Below are positions 23,672-35,454 of a stretch of 64,000 nt of DNA, piece by piece. A program made the position numbers and the translations under genes. Under the pieces are notes generated by a model. The model made no database searches. It saw nothing but the letters and a program-made list of their open reading frames with translations, and was not told the origin of the DNA. Each line of letters starts with the position of its first letter. The stretch's first letter is position 1. Source of the DNA: Rehmannia glutinosa (lineage: Eukaryota > Streptophyta > Magnoliopsida > Lamiales > Orobanchaceae); the NCBI GenBank assembly GCA_016081115.2, contig JABTTQ020000669.1, positions 62,001-126,000 of the forward strand. Direction: 5' to 3'.

Positions 23672-24745
23672 TCAACGCCTTCGCTGCTTCCTTCCTCTTT
23701 CTTCTTCAGCTCTCTTGTGCTCCTCATCGTCATCATCTCTCTTCCTCTTTTTCTCTTCTTCTTCCCTCCTTTTCTTATTTTCATAGGCCCATTTAAAAGC
23801 ATCATCCCTTTTCTTCCTAGCGGGCCATTCTATTCTGCCTTTCATTCTCTTCTTCATGTCTTCTTACTGCCTCAGCGTTCTTCCTTGCCACTTCCCGGTT
23901 AGCTAGGTGATCATATCCAGCCCAGTAGATCAAACCTTTCTTGTCAGGATCTATGTATTCTATGTCCTTGGGTTTTGGTCGAGGTAGAGAACCTCTTCCA
24001 CCACCACTTTTTCCTCTTCCTGACTCAGCTCTTCCGCCTCTTGGAGTGTACTGCACTAGAGTCTTCTGCTTTCCAGCTGAGTGACTACTGGAAGACTGTT
24101 GCTTATCAGCTTCTTGACATAGTGCTAGACCTTTCTCCCAATACAAATCCCAGGCTTGAGCCAGAGCCATTCCTTTGAAGTAGCCTTCTGATTCAAGTGT
24201 TTTGAACTCTTCAACCAATCTAGGCTCAGATCCATCATCAGGTATCACATCCTGATCCTTTCCAGCTGGAAGACCACCATATTGTTTCATTATTTCGTGA
24301 ACGCGAGCATCCTGCTTTTGAGAGAACTCCTCAAACCCTGCTTCAATAATCTTCCTTTTGTCTGCCATTGACACAGCATAGTGCTCAATTGGTAGGGTCA
24401 CATGGAGTTTGCTCAGGATGGAGGCAGTAACATGACCTTGCTGAGGGGTTTTAGCATACATCAATTGCAATTGCTTTGAACTTCCTTCCCCCTCAACTGC
24501 ATCTTTCTTTTCAAATTTGCGATTTTCTTCTCGGTTGCATCTTTCTTCTCGCTTCTCTTCTTTTAATCCTTGAGGAGCTCCTCTTCCCCCTTTTTGGCAT
24601 CATCAAAAGAGAGAGGAACCCAGGGAACATACCGCTAAGGATAAAATCCAGTCTGCTGATCGTGGAGTTGTGCTTGGAGTCTGCTGTATCATATGCGGCC
24701 CGAAATTCTAAGCGAGTTGCCTTAGACTCGGCTGTGACTAGCTTC
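23672..24745 (-). pseudogene. Element 2 third ORF, C-terminal segment
   Basis: The final part of the long ORF that starts at 39263, beyond the inner gypsy insertion. A 217-codon open block at 24470-23817 contains AKTPQQGHV, IMKQYGGLPAGKDQD, VEEFKTLESEGYFKGMA, LAQAWDLYWEKGLALCQEA, a Gly/Arg/Ser-rich linker (GGRAESGRGKSGGGRG) and IYWAGYDHLANREVARKN. One frameshift later it ends in a strongly charged tail (about 23857-23672) with blocks such as KKRREEEEKKRKRDDDDEE and RGRKQRRR, which would suit nuclear import or nucleic-acid contact. No membrane segment is seen. Element 1 keeps the same order of motifs. Confidence 0.7.
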
Positions 24746-26102
24746 ATTTTATCTAGACTATCGAAAATTGAAGGGTTGGTTTTGTTAATACTAAAGCAGA
24801 AATTAATCCTAAAATAACAAAGCAAAGAGCGATTGAAAGATCAAGTATGGATGGATGGATGGATTCCTGGGTTATAGTTTCAATTAATATCCCACTTTTA
24901 TGCTTAGGTTAAGCAAACCAAGGTTAAACGTATTCTTCTCTATAGACCAATCACCAAAGTAATTTACCCCCTCTCTCGAGATGTATGTAAAAGCGTTGCT
25001 TGGAATATCTATGCTAGCATCTCTACTCAACATGAGATACCCAACTCCCAAAAGTTCAAAAGATTATAAGATCTCACAAATATTCACAGACTTCTCAATC
25101 ATGCAATCTATTTGTGTCAAGTACTCAAGATCTAGTATTGAAACTCATCGGTTAAAATTATGAATCAATACATCAAACAAGTTTAGATCAAAGGCCTTTT
25201 GGTAAAACAAGAATTAAAGCAAAGTACTTGAATAGAGAAAGAAAACATTAACTTCAATTATCCTTAATCATCACATAAAAGTGTTTATTAACCTACTCCC
25301 AAACAGGGAATCACAAGATGTTTAGCCAGACATTGAAGATAAACAATTCATAGACAAATTATTCATAATCAAAATCTAACTAATTGAAATAACGATACGA
25401 TGGAATGAGTGACTTGGGGATGATGACGATCTCTCGATCTATCTTCAATCCTCAATGGTGTGGTTGCGGTCTTGATGGATCTCTCGAAGTTTCCGGTGGA
25501 AAACTGCTCTTTTCTCTGATTTTTAGGGTAAAAATCAGCGTGCCCCTGTTTGTGGCCGCCCTGTGTCTATTTGTACTTCGTTCGGGTCGAAACCTAGTTG
25601 AAAACAAATGAACCTCTGTTTTTCCCTTGAGAGAGCACGACCAGTGCCCCTTTGGCACGCCTTGACCCGTCTTGGGTGCCGTGCAAAACGTCCAAGTTTC
25701 TGAAGAGAGCACGGGCGTGCCATATGGCACGGGCTGCCCGTGCTATAGAGCGAACACTTTCTTCTTCAGGGATAGGTAGCGCACAGGCGTGCTAGGGAAG
25801 CATGCCCTGTCCGTGCTCACTTGTATCATCGAGCACTTGGCTATTTTCTTCCGTTTCTTGCTCGGTTCATCCGACTTCTTCTTGATTCGACTCCAAACTT
25901 CGTCTAACATGTCTAGTATTGGCGGTTTCCATGCTCGAATTGTTGCCAAAATACTGCAATTATAGATAAATTCCTATAAAACGAGCAAAGCGTAATCCTT
26001 TTCCACAAAAACAGGAATAAAACCCTATTTACTCATATAATGCATGCATATCAACACATTCTAGCCAAAATTAAGCCCAAAATACATGTAAAATACATGT
26101 CA
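24746..26102 (-). repeat. Gypsy 3' LTR, outer end truncated
   Basis: Aligns with 32681-34155 but begins at TTTATCTAGAC, missing the 3' terminal segment that in the other copies runs from TGTTCGCC to about 120 bases in. It includes the GGAT microsatellite at about 24846-24862, repeated CACGGGC/GCCCGTG words at 25630-25830, and on the minus strand the LTR start TGACATGTATTTTACATG at 26102. Confidence 0.85.
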
Positions 26103-26119
26103 ATAAAACCCCCAAACTT
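26103..26119 (-). other. Polypurine tract of the gypsy element
   Basis: The minus strand reads AAGTTTGGGGGTTTTAT directly before the LTR TGACATG. A second similar tract, TTCAAGTTTGGGGGGG, lies at about 27459-27474, as often seen in this gypsy group. Confidence 0.75.
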
Positions 26120-27615
26120 AAAGTTGTGATCCGGTCAACACCTTATAAATAAAATAACACAAATGGGGAAAGAAGAGCAACTCAAGAACACCGCATCACA
26201 ATTCATGTCATCTATCCATAGACATCAAGCACAAATAAACCAAGTTTCAAAGAGCTAACACGGAGCACAAGTTTATAAAATCATGGTAAAACACTTCAAA
26301 TCACGCTCTCGGAGATAAAGTGTATACTCTACCCACTAGCATGATAAGGGACGTGTATTCGCTCAAGTCATATCAATGTTGAAGAATTACCATATGCTTA
26401 CAAATCGTCTCACATCTCCGCCACTCGTTTGTATGCAATTCACAAATCATAAAGGACTTTATTTAAGGTTGTAATGAAGGCTCTTTGGTTAAGGTAGGGA
26501 AATATGGATAAAGTGACTCAACTCAGCGTATAGATTGGTAAACATATTATTTTTCTCCAACAATTATTCTAATTCAAATCAACTATGTACTCCCAATCGC
26601 CTTATATCCTATCACTTCTCTATTTCTCCCCTCTTTTTATACAAATCATCCCCTTTGCCTTACATCACAAATTCCAGCCTTTTTTTTCACGTCTGGCCAA
26701 CTCACTTTTTTTTCAGTCGAATTTTTTTTATTCCCAAGCACCTAACATGTACACATTTTCTAACTTTTTGACACCCCTTCATTCAACCCTTTATTCCATC
26801 CCTTTACTCAATGCTATACGCTCAAGTTTAGGGTAACCGATATATCAAATTAAGTTCTAAGGCTTGAAGTGTGGCTATCCAAAAATCAGGCAATAGGCTC
26901 AAATTGGCTAACTAGGGAAGTCAAATATCATAAGGTAGGCAAAAAAGCTTGAAAGGCTTAACAAAGATGGCCTAAAATCATCTTCATGAATGCACACAAC
27001 ATGTGATTTTGACGGAGATACTAAAGCAAGTTCTAGAATTCAAATCAACATGAATGACACACTCAATCACAAACAAGACTGCATAATATGAAAGCAGTAA
27101 AGGCTTAAAAGCTCACAGGCTTGTAAGTGCATAATTCAAAGTATGTTAACCATGATTCAATAATCACATGCTCCATATTAACTATTCTCAACCCGATCAA
27201 CTCACACTCAACATCCAATTCAAAACAACACAAACCAATCTGCAAATGCTCCCAAGATCAAGATCACAATCAAAACACAACAAACACACAATAGCGGTCA
27301 ACTCACTCCCTAACAACTAGGAAATCAATAAACGTGCTAAAGCGATAAACGTGCTAAAACCATAAAAAAATTCAAACATCCAATGCAATGCAACTATATG
27401 CTCTATATGCAACTACATGAATGCAAAACGCCACACCCTTCAAAAAATTACTACCTCTCCCCCCCAAACTTGAATGAAATTATAGCGCATAGAAGAGAAG
27501 GTAGAATTTCAAAGAAAAGTGTGGATAGGACCTGGATTACTGTGGGGGTGACGGCAAAAAGTGGCCCTGGGAGATATGCCAATTTTGAATTTGATGCAAC
27601 GTCTGCAATATCTCC
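26120..27615 (-). other. Gypsy 3' non-coding internal region
   Basis: A+T-rich sequence with no recognisable domain between the polypurine tract and the solo copia LTR. It is part of the long untranslated region between the protease end and the 3' LTR. The last five bases TCTCC (27611-27615) are the target duplication of the solo LTR. Confidence 0.65.
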
Positions 27616-29113
27616 TGTTTGATACATGTTTTTATCTTAATTTTGATGATTTTATTCTTACACCAAAACAATGTTTTTAATTGTTGTCCAAATACTCCTA
27701 AATGTTATAAAATGGTTTTAATATTTTCCGGAGTATTTCTTCAAGTTTTATTTCAGATAAAATTGGACAACACTTTTAATGATTTTATGTTTATAAGTTT
27801 TTACTTCAAAACAAGGTACCTAAATGTTGTCTAAATACTCCCGATTGGTTTAAAATGTTTTTACTAAATTTTCGGAGTATTTCTTGAGTTTTATTTTCGA
27901 CAAAAATTGGACAACATTTCTGTCTCAAGGTCAACCGGTCGCCGTGTAGGGCAACCCGTACCTGAAGATGAATTTTGGAAAAAAAATTGAGACGGAAGTG
28001 AAAATGGACAGGTCGATCGGTCGACCAGGGCGTCGACCGGTGACATCGACCGGTCGCACCCCTGCCGACCGGTAGCTGAACGTTAAAATTGAAATAGATT
28101 AATCGTCTCTTGGTTTTGCAAGGAGGGGGACCGGTCCTTGTAGGGGTCGACCGGTCAAAGACCCCTTGGACCAGTCACCCTATGTAATATTACTGTGTTA
28201 TGTTTCAAACTTCTATTTCTGTGCGAACGGTCGCCCTATCTTTTGACAGCAAAATTCTGATCGTTTGACAGCAGAGAAACTTTCCTTAAAATGTGGGATT
28301 GATTTCTAACAGCTATATTCTTAATTTTAATTGTATTTTTCTATAGATTTTCAATCCCCAAGAGGAGCCTATGCTTGATCAATCATCTCCTATAAATAGA
28401 GGAAGTTTTGGAGCAACCAACATACCAATTGAGATACAATACAACAAGATACACTTCAAGCAAATATTTGTTCTTCATAGTTATTATTCTTGTTGTAATT
28501 TTGCCTAGCTTATCACATTCACATCCTTGAGGTCTAGACTATTCTTGATTACACTTTGCACTCATATTGTAATATTCATTATTGAGTTGTAATCTTGATT
28601 TTTGGTCATCATTCAACACAAGACATCCTTGTGAGTATTCTTGTGGTAAGAATACACTTGGGTGATCTAGGTGCTAGGTGTGAGAAGATTGTGGTAATCT
28701 TCTTATTGAGGTGTTGAAGAATTTGGTATTCTTCAAGGTTGAAGATTGAGGTAATCTTCACAAGGTGCCGTTGAAGGAAGATTGTGGTAATCTTCAAAGG
28801 GAGATTGTGGTAATCTCCAAAGGTGGTGTTGAAGAAGAGTGTGGTGCTTTTCAAGGTGTTGTAAGTTGAGTTTGTATTAATTTTGGTAATTAATAAAATT
28901 CTTTTTCTTTTTGAAATCCATCCCAGATATACTGGGGTGGTAGAGGATTAGGCCCTAGGTGGGTTGAATCTCTATAAATCGACGTGTGTTGTTTATATTC
29001 CGCACATTTATTATTGTCTTTGAGCATTCGGTTCAAAAAAGAGGGTAAAATCGAAAAGATGGAGATAATCTATTCACCCCCCCTCTAGATTATCGTAGCC
29101 GCTTGGACTTACA
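27616..29113 (+). mobile_element. Solo Ty1/copia LTR, related to element 3
   Basis: 1498 bp from TGTTTGATACATG to CGCTTGGACTTACA, with TCTCC duplicated at 27611-27615 and 29114-29118. It shares with the element 3 LTR the CCAAATACTCC words, GGTCGACCGG clusters (28010-28180), TATAAATA (28391-28398), GGATTAGGCCCTAGGTGGG and the end CCCCTCTAGATTATCGTAGCC. No internal region is present, so it arose by LTR-LTR recombination. It is the innermost level of the nest. Confidence 0.9.
28391..28398 (+). promoter_or_regulatory. TATA box of the solo copia LTR
   Basis: TATAAATA followed by GAGGAAG. The element 3 LTRs have CTATAAATGGAGG (from 45436) and CTATAAATAGAGG (from 52379) at the same place. Confidence 0.55.
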
Positions 29114-29159
29114 TCTCCAACTCCCGCTGCTCCTGGGCGTCTTATGTCTGTCTCGGTCG

Positions 29160-29520
29160 AAGGAGCACGGGCCATGCCAAATTGCACGGGCGGCCCTAGC
29201 ACGGCCCGTGCTAGGGGCCGAACAATTGAGCTCAAAATCTAGGAAGAGCACGGGCCATGCCAAATGGCACGGGCTGCCCGTGCTAGGGGTCGAACGTTTG
29301 AACCCCAAAAACTGGATAGAGCACGAGCCATGCCAAATGGCATGGGCGGCCCGTGCTAGGGGCCGAACAATTGAGCTCAAAATCTAGGAAGAGCACGGGC
29401 CATGCCAAATGGCACGGGTTGCCCGTGCTAGGGGTCGAACGTTTGAACCCCAAAAACTGGATAGAGCACGAGCCGTGCCAAATAGCATGGGCGGCCCGTG
29501 CTAGGGGCTGAACCTTGTGA
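29160..29520 (-). repeat. Minisatellite of palindromic CACGGGC units
   Basis: Five units of about 72 bp starting GAGCACG.GCC at about 29162, 29249, 29322, 29393 and 29465. Two unit types alternate: type A ends GGGGCCGAACAATTGAGCTC and type B ends GGGGTCGAACGTTTGAACCCC, giving an A-B-A-B-A pattern of about 145 bp higher-order repeats. Each unit holds an inverted repeat (GCACGGGC..GCCCGTGC) able to fold into a short hairpin. Related units occur inside the LTRs of the same element at 25630-25830 and 33690-33870. Confidence 0.85.
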
Positions 29521-29695
29521 TCGAATTTTTTTTTTTTGAATTTTTTTTTTTGAAAAATAAAATAAAAATTCTAACCTATGAAAGCAAATAAATCCTAACT
29601 TAGAAAAGTGAAAAAAAAACAAACCAAGAAAACATGGGAAGAAATAAAATAGCAAAACCATTGGGTTGCCTCCCAACAAGCGCTAAATTTAACGT

Positions 29696-31755
29696 CTATA
29701 GCTTGATGCCTGTTTGACTTGATCTTGGTTCCAGCCAAGTGATGCGAGTCACTTCTTCATGTTCTTCTCCTTGCCAATTCAACTCGCATGAATTCGAACC
29801 TCCTTTGAATGCCTCTAGCGTAGACGTCACTCGTCGGTCAAATGCCATGTTCTTCTTGTTTGCATCATTCGCGCGGCAGTATACGCGTGCTTCCGAGCTG
29901 CTAGTCCTTATCGTGTGCTTTGCTTTCCCACCATTTAGTAAGTCCTGTCCATGACCTATAGCACATACACAATAACTCGGATTAGAAGTATTAGCACTTA
30001 AATCAACAATAGATATTGATTTACAAGTCTCCCTGTTGTCATGATGGTTCCCAGCCTTATAGATGGAGAACAACACTTGCTCATCATTAACTCGTAATGT
30101 GAGCTCTCATTTTTGTACATCTATCAATGCGCGTGCAGTGGCTAGGAATGGACGCCCGAGTATCAGAGGGACGTCTCGATCTTCCTCCATGTCAAGCACT
30201 AGAAAGTCCACAGGGAATATAAACTTGTCTACCTTGACGAGCACATCCTCCACGATTCCCTTAGGATATGTGAGTGATCTATCCGCTAGCTGTAAGGTGA
30301 CCGTGGACGACTTCACCTCTCCTAATCCAAGTTTCCTGAAAATGGATAAGGGCATTAAATTAATATTTGCTCCTAGATCACAAAGTGCTTTATTAAATAC
30401 AATACCACCAATAGTACAAGGGATAGTGAAACTCCCCGGATCTTTGAGCTTTTGTGGTAATTTCCTCTGAATGATTGTGCTGCACTCCTCGGTCAAGTTG
30501 ACTGTTTTGAACTCCGCCAACTTTTTCTTCTTGGACATCACTTCTTTTAAAACTTCGCATAATTGGGCATATGTTCCAATGCGTCTGCAAATGGTATGTT
30601 AATATGCAATTTCTTAAATATGTCTAAGAATTTAGCAAATTGGAAGTCTGAATTTTTCTTTTTAAAACGTTGAGGGAAAGGAAGTGGTATAGAAAATTTT
30701 GAAAGATCAGAGTTAGAGAAAGATTTAAGCTTCTCAGCCCCTTTTTGTTCAGACGATGATCCTCAACTCCTTCCTCCGCCTCAACCTCGCCATTTGCTTG
30801 ATTTCGCAACTCCTAACATGTTGATCGCGATTCCAAGAGAGAGCACGAGCGGCGTCACGGGACACACAGCCGTGCCGTCTGCGATTTTTTCAGAATTTTT
30901 CTGGTATTTTCGGCCCCTCGTATTCCGTTCCACTCCTCAGACGAATGGCGTTATACAGTTCCTTCGTGTTAACCTCAGTGTTGCTCGGAAACTGGCCTTT
31001 CTGATGCTGCCCACCAATAATCATAGCTATTTAGCCTATTTGAGTTTCAAGATTTTTCATTTGGGACCCTAATTGCATGACATGGTTTTCAATTTTATCA
31101 ATCCTCGCCTCATTTTTATTGAATCTGTTCCTCATCTCACCCATAAACAAGGTGAACATGTCCTCCATGGTTGGCTTAGGATCTGCAGTAATAACACCGT
31201 TTGTCACATTAAACCCCGGTGGTGGTTGCATCATGTTCTTCGTATTTACGTTGGAGAAGTTCTCATGGTTTCTCAAGCCCGGATGGTAATGAGTGGGATT
31301 TTGATTGTTCCAGAAATTGCTGAAATTCCGGTTATTCACAGAATTTGCTTCCTCTATCAGATCTAGAGGAACTCCCCCATTACTTGCACCCGCGTTTCCC
31401 TCATTTGCCTTTGTCAAATCACTTAATTGGTTTGTCAGTACGGACATCTGGGCTGCCAACTCTCTTATTGGGTCTGAATCAGAGACTTCGGCTACCCTTT
31501 GCACATTAGTCCTCTCGGAGGGCCATTGATAGCTATTCATGGCCATCTCCTCCAACAAGTTGAACGCATCATCCGGAAACCTCGCAAGTAGCGCACCCCC
31601 TGCTGCAGCATCCACAAACGATCTAGTCTGTCCCATCAACCCATTGTAGAAGAAACAGAGTTGTTGATCCTCAGGAAATCCGTGTTGCGGGAACCTCCTC
31701 AACAAATCCGTGTCTAGATTAAGAATAGTTCTATTTATCGCAATATCAGTACTAA
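29696..31755 (-). pseudogene. Athila-like gag-protease remnant
   Basis: Minus strand from about 31720: DLLRRFPQHGFPEDQQLCFFYNGL, FVDAAAGGALL and LLEEMAMNSYQWPSER, the second half of the Athila-type gag capsid. Then comes a PPPGF spacer and coiled tail to 31031, a broken linker, and at 30541-30107 the retropepsin region: MSKKKKLAEFKTVNLTEECS, CDLGANINLMPLSIFRKLGL (DLGA in place of the usual DSGA or DTGA active site, as in this lineage), LQLADRSLTYP and ILGRPFLATARALIDVQK. After a stop, a tail continues to 29696. The first half of gag is missing: the primer site is joined almost directly to DLLRRF. Nothing resembling RT, RNase H or integrase follows, so it could only move in trans. Confidence 0.85.
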
Positions 31756-31766
31756 AAATTTGATTA

Positions 31767-31784
31767 ATCCCCGGCAACGGCGCC
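31767..31784 (-). other. Gypsy primer binding site (tRNA-Asp type)
   Basis: The minus strand reads TTGGCGCCGTTGCCGGGG, the site complementary to the tRNA-Asp 3' end used by Athila/Tat elements. It is followed on the LTR side by AAGT and the LTR end GGCGAACA. The open frame that starts MAPLPG is only a read-through of this site. Confidence 0.8.
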
Positions 31785-31791
31785 AAAAACT

Positions 31792-32663
31792 TGTTCGCCT
31801 ATTTTTTTAGCTTCACCGCAAGTGTTCGGTGTAGTTTATAGAATAGGGTAAGCAAGGTCGAATCCACAGGGACTAATAAATTAATGTACTAAGTACTGGA
31901 TTATAATAGCCTTATTTTTATCTAGACTATCAAAAATTGAAGGGTTGGTTTTGTTAATACTAAAGCAAAAATTAATCCTAAAATAACAAAGCAAAGAGCG
32001 ATTGAAAGATCAAGTATGGATGGATGGATGGATTCCTGGGTTATGGTTTCAATTAATATCCCACTTTTATGCTTAGGTTAAGCAAACCAAGGTTAAACGT
32101 ATTCTTGTCTATAGACAAATCATCAAAGTAATTTACCCCCTCTCTCGAGATGTATGTAAAAGCGTTGATTGGAATATCTATGCTAGCATCTCTACTCAAC
32201 ATGAGATACCCAACTCCCAAAAGTTCAAAAGATTATAAGATCTCATAAATATTCACAGACTTCTCAATCATGCAATCTATTTGTGTCAAGTACTCAAGAT
32301 CTAGTATTGAAACTCATCGGTTAGAATTATGAATCAATACATCAAACAAGTTTAGATCAAATGCCTTTTAATAAAACAATAATGAAAGCAAAGTACTTGA
32401 ATAGAGAAAGAAAACATTAACTTCAATTATCCTTAATCATCACATAAAAGTGTTTATTAACCTACTCCCAAACCCGGGAATCACAAGATGTTTAGCCAGA
32501 CATTGAAGATAAACAATTCATAGACAAATTATTCATAATCAAAATCTAACTAATTGAAATAAAGATACGATGGAATGAGTGACTTGGGGATGATGATGAT
32601 CTCTCGATCTATCTTCAATCCTCAAAGGTGTGGTTGCGGTCTTGATCGATCTCTCAAAGTTTC
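31792..32663 (-). repeat. Partial gypsy LTR copy (A)
   Basis: Starts TGTTCGCC like the complete copy B at 32681 and follows it for 872 bp. It stops at CAAAGTTTCCGG, where it joins a primer-site fragment (CGGCGCCAAAAACT, 32666-32680). The upstream part of the LTR is lacking. Confidence 0.8.
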
Positions 32664-32680
32664 CGGCGGCGCCAAAAACT

Positions 32681-34155
32681 TGTTCGCCTATTTTTTTAGC
32701 TTCACCGCAAAGTGTACGGTGTAGTTTATAGAATAGGGTAAGCAAGGTCGAATCCACAGGGACTAATAAATTAATGTACTAAATCTTTGGATTATAATGA
32801 CCTTATTTTTATCTAAACGATCGAAATTTGAAGGATTGGTTTTATTACTACTAAAGCAGAATTTAATCCTAAAATATCAAAGAAAAGAACGATTGAAAGA
32901 TCAAGTATGGATGGATGGATTCTTGGGTTATGGTTTTGATTAATATCCCACTTTTATGCTCAGATTAAGCAAGCCAAGGTTAAACGTATTCTTCTATATA
33001 GACCAATCACCAAAGTAATTTACCCCTTCTCTCCAGATGTATGTAAAAGCGTTGATTGGAATATCTATGCTAGCATCTCTTCTCAACATGAGATACCCAA
33101 CTCCCAAAAGTTCAAAAGATTATAAGATCTCACAAATATTCACAGACTTCTCAATCATGCAATCTATTTGTGTCAAGTACTCAAGATCTAGTATTGAAAC
33201 TCATCGGTTAGAATTATGAATCAATACATCAAACAAGTTTAAATCAATGGCCTTTTGATTAAACAAGAATTAAAGCAAAGTACTTGAATAGAGGAAGAAA
33301 ACATTAACATCAATTATCATTAATCATCAAATAAAAATGTTCATTAACCTACTCCCAAACCCGGGAATCACAAGATGTTTAGACAGACATTGAAGATAAA
33401 CAATTCATAGACAAATTATTCACAATCAAAATCTAACTAATTGAAATAACGATACGATGGAATGAGTGACTTGGGGATGATGACGATCTCTCGATCTATC
33501 TTCAATCCTCAAAGGTGTGGTTGCGGTCTTGATCGATCTCTTGAAGTTTCCGGTGGAAAACTACTATTTTCTCTGGTTTCTAGGGTAAAAATCAGCTTAT
33601 CCCTGTTTGTGGCCGCCCCAGGTCTATTTGTACTTCGTTCGGGTCGAAACCTAGTTGAAAACGAATGAACCTCTGTTTTTCCTGCAGAGGAGCACGGCCG
33701 TGCCCCTTTGGCACGCCCAGCCCATGCTGGGTGCCGTGCGTATCGTCCAAGTTACTGAAGAGAGCATGGGCGTGCCATGTGGCACGAGCTGCCCATGCTA
33801 TAGGTCGAACACTGGGTATTCACATCTGGGTTGAGCACGGGCGTGCTAGGAAGCACGCCCTGCCCGTGCTCACCTGTATCAGCTGGCAGTTAGCTCTTTT
33901 TCTTCCGTTTTTTGCCCGGTTCATCCAACTTCTTCTCGACTCGACTCCAAACTTCGTAATTTAAATCAATTATTGCGATTGCAATACTTCGGATTGTTGC
34001 CAAAATGCTATAATTATCGATAAATTCCTAAAAAATGAGCAAAGCGTAATCCATTTCCACAAAACAGGAATAAAACCCTATTAACTCATATAATGCATGC
34101 ATATCAACACATTCTAGCCAAGATTAAGCCCAAAATACATGCAAAATACATGTCA
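32681..34155 (-). repeat. Complete gypsy LTR copy (B)
   Basis: 1475 bp, from TGTTCGCC (32681) to the minus-strand LTR start TGACATG (34155). It contains the GGAT microsatellite at about 32908 and CACGGGC-type inverted repeats at 33690-33870. Beyond 34155 the sequence returns to the element 2 third ORF. Confidence 0.85.
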
Positions 34156-35454
34156 ATCAATGAGAATGCTGAATTTGTCATTCATGGCATTCTCGAGTCT
34201 TAGAATTTCATTCTTGTGAAATTATTGCATCATCTCCAAATCTATTTTGTGAGACTGGTTTAACCTTTCAATATACTACTTTATCCTTTGCCTGATCATG
34301 GAGTTATCAGCACTCTATACGAGCATTTTTCCATATAAGGCTTTGAAATAGCGTACTTGCTTGATTCTCATTGTAGTCTACTGTTGAGTCCATTCCCTAA
34401 TCTGCACCACAATCCCTCTCAAATCAGTTGTGAGAGTGGCATCACGATTGTCCAGACGTAAATCCAGAGAGGCCTGATGTCTTTCTATTTTCTCAATCTC
34501 CTCACAGATGTTCTTGAAGACGTCACAAATCTCAACTGTCTCGCCCAATTCAGCTGCCGACTATTCTGCGTCAAAATTAAAGTCTGTTGGAATAATTGTG
34601 TCGGTGGGAATGATGGGATCTTCTTGTACAATGTATGTCTTTTGTTCAGCAGCTGTCTCTTCTTCTAATTCAGGTAGGTTCTTGGAGAAGGGAAACATGT
34701 CTTGAAAGACATCATCGCGCACATATGGGATGTTTTAGTGATTTTGTGCATGTGATGACTCAGCTGCGGCAGCTTCATTGGCAGTTGTCACAACTGTGGG
34801 AGCATGTGGATCGAGTGGTGGAGTAAATTCTTGTTGTAGTTTGTGGGAGCCTGCGAGAATAACTCTTGTTCACTGGGAATTGGTGATGTTTTGCCCGGTG
34901 ATCGAGCCTCACTGCCTCGAATAGCTTCCTCGGTCTCAGTAGATTTTTCTAAATGAATTACCTAGTCCTGTGTTGTATCATCAGCGTCATCGAATGATAA
35001 TGAGACTTGTGGAGTTGGCTCATCATCGAAGTTAAACCTCATATGAGCCGTCTTTTCACCGACAGGCTCTCGAGATTTGTGAACATCCTCTCGTAATTGG
35101 TGTCGACCGCTTCATCTCAGGAAGGGCACCGATGACTTCATTTGTGGCAGCACTTTCGACCATAGGGATGTTCTCAATAACTACATCCTTGTCCTTACCT
35201 AGGGAAGTCTCAACATCCCCAAGGCCTTCAGCACCCTTAGCAGTCTCAACTGCAACAGGGCCTTCTGCATTCCCTTCGACAGACTCAACTGCCTTAGGGT
35301 CTTGGACAATGGCATCTAGAGGAGTCTCAACCCCTTGGATTGCACTTTATGTGCCCAGAGTGTTAACCCCCGGGGCATCTCCATCATCTGCCTCGACTGT
35401 GGTAACAGCGTTATTGGCCTTCAAAACAGTTGACACTTCAGCTTGGGCAGACTC
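34156..35454 (-). pseudogene. Element 2 third ORF, middle segment
   Basis: Lies between the gypsy element and the solo LTR. No long open frame survives, but minus-strand islands such as GVETPLDAIVQDPKAVESVEG (about 35340-35270) match element 1 at 11050-10980 (GVETPVDATSEDPKAVESVEG), and AQAEVSTVLKANNAVTTVEA precedes them. It is acidic, Ala/Val/Glu-rich low-complexity sequence, probably disordered. The last five bases GACTC (35450-35454) are the duplication for the solo LTR. Confidence 0.6.

Larger units (their letters stand above)
24746..34155 (-). mobile_element. Athila-like Ty3/gypsy element with gag-protease only, inserted in the element 2 third ORF
   Basis: A minus-strand gypsy element. 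The 3' LTR (24746-26102) lacks about 120 bp at its outer end. The polypurine tract is AAGTTTGGGGGTTTTAT at 26103-26119. The internal part has a decayed gag-protease (29696-31755) and tRNA-Asp primer sequence at 31767-31784. On the 5' side there are two LTR copies: a partial one at 31792-32663 and a complete one at 32681-34155. I find no RT, RNase H or integrase. Flanking sequence on both sides belongs to the element 2 third ORF. The target duplication cannot be checked because the left end is truncated (right flank ATCAA). Confidence 0.8.

Noticed and set aside
29103..29387. 94- and 96-codon frames on both strands
   Set aside because: They are translations of the palindromic minisatellite, which stays open on both strands because of its repeat structure.
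31031..31786. Gag start MAPLPG
   Set aside because: These residues are a translation of the tRNA-Asp primer site from a non-ATG codon. The true gag N-terminus is deleted.
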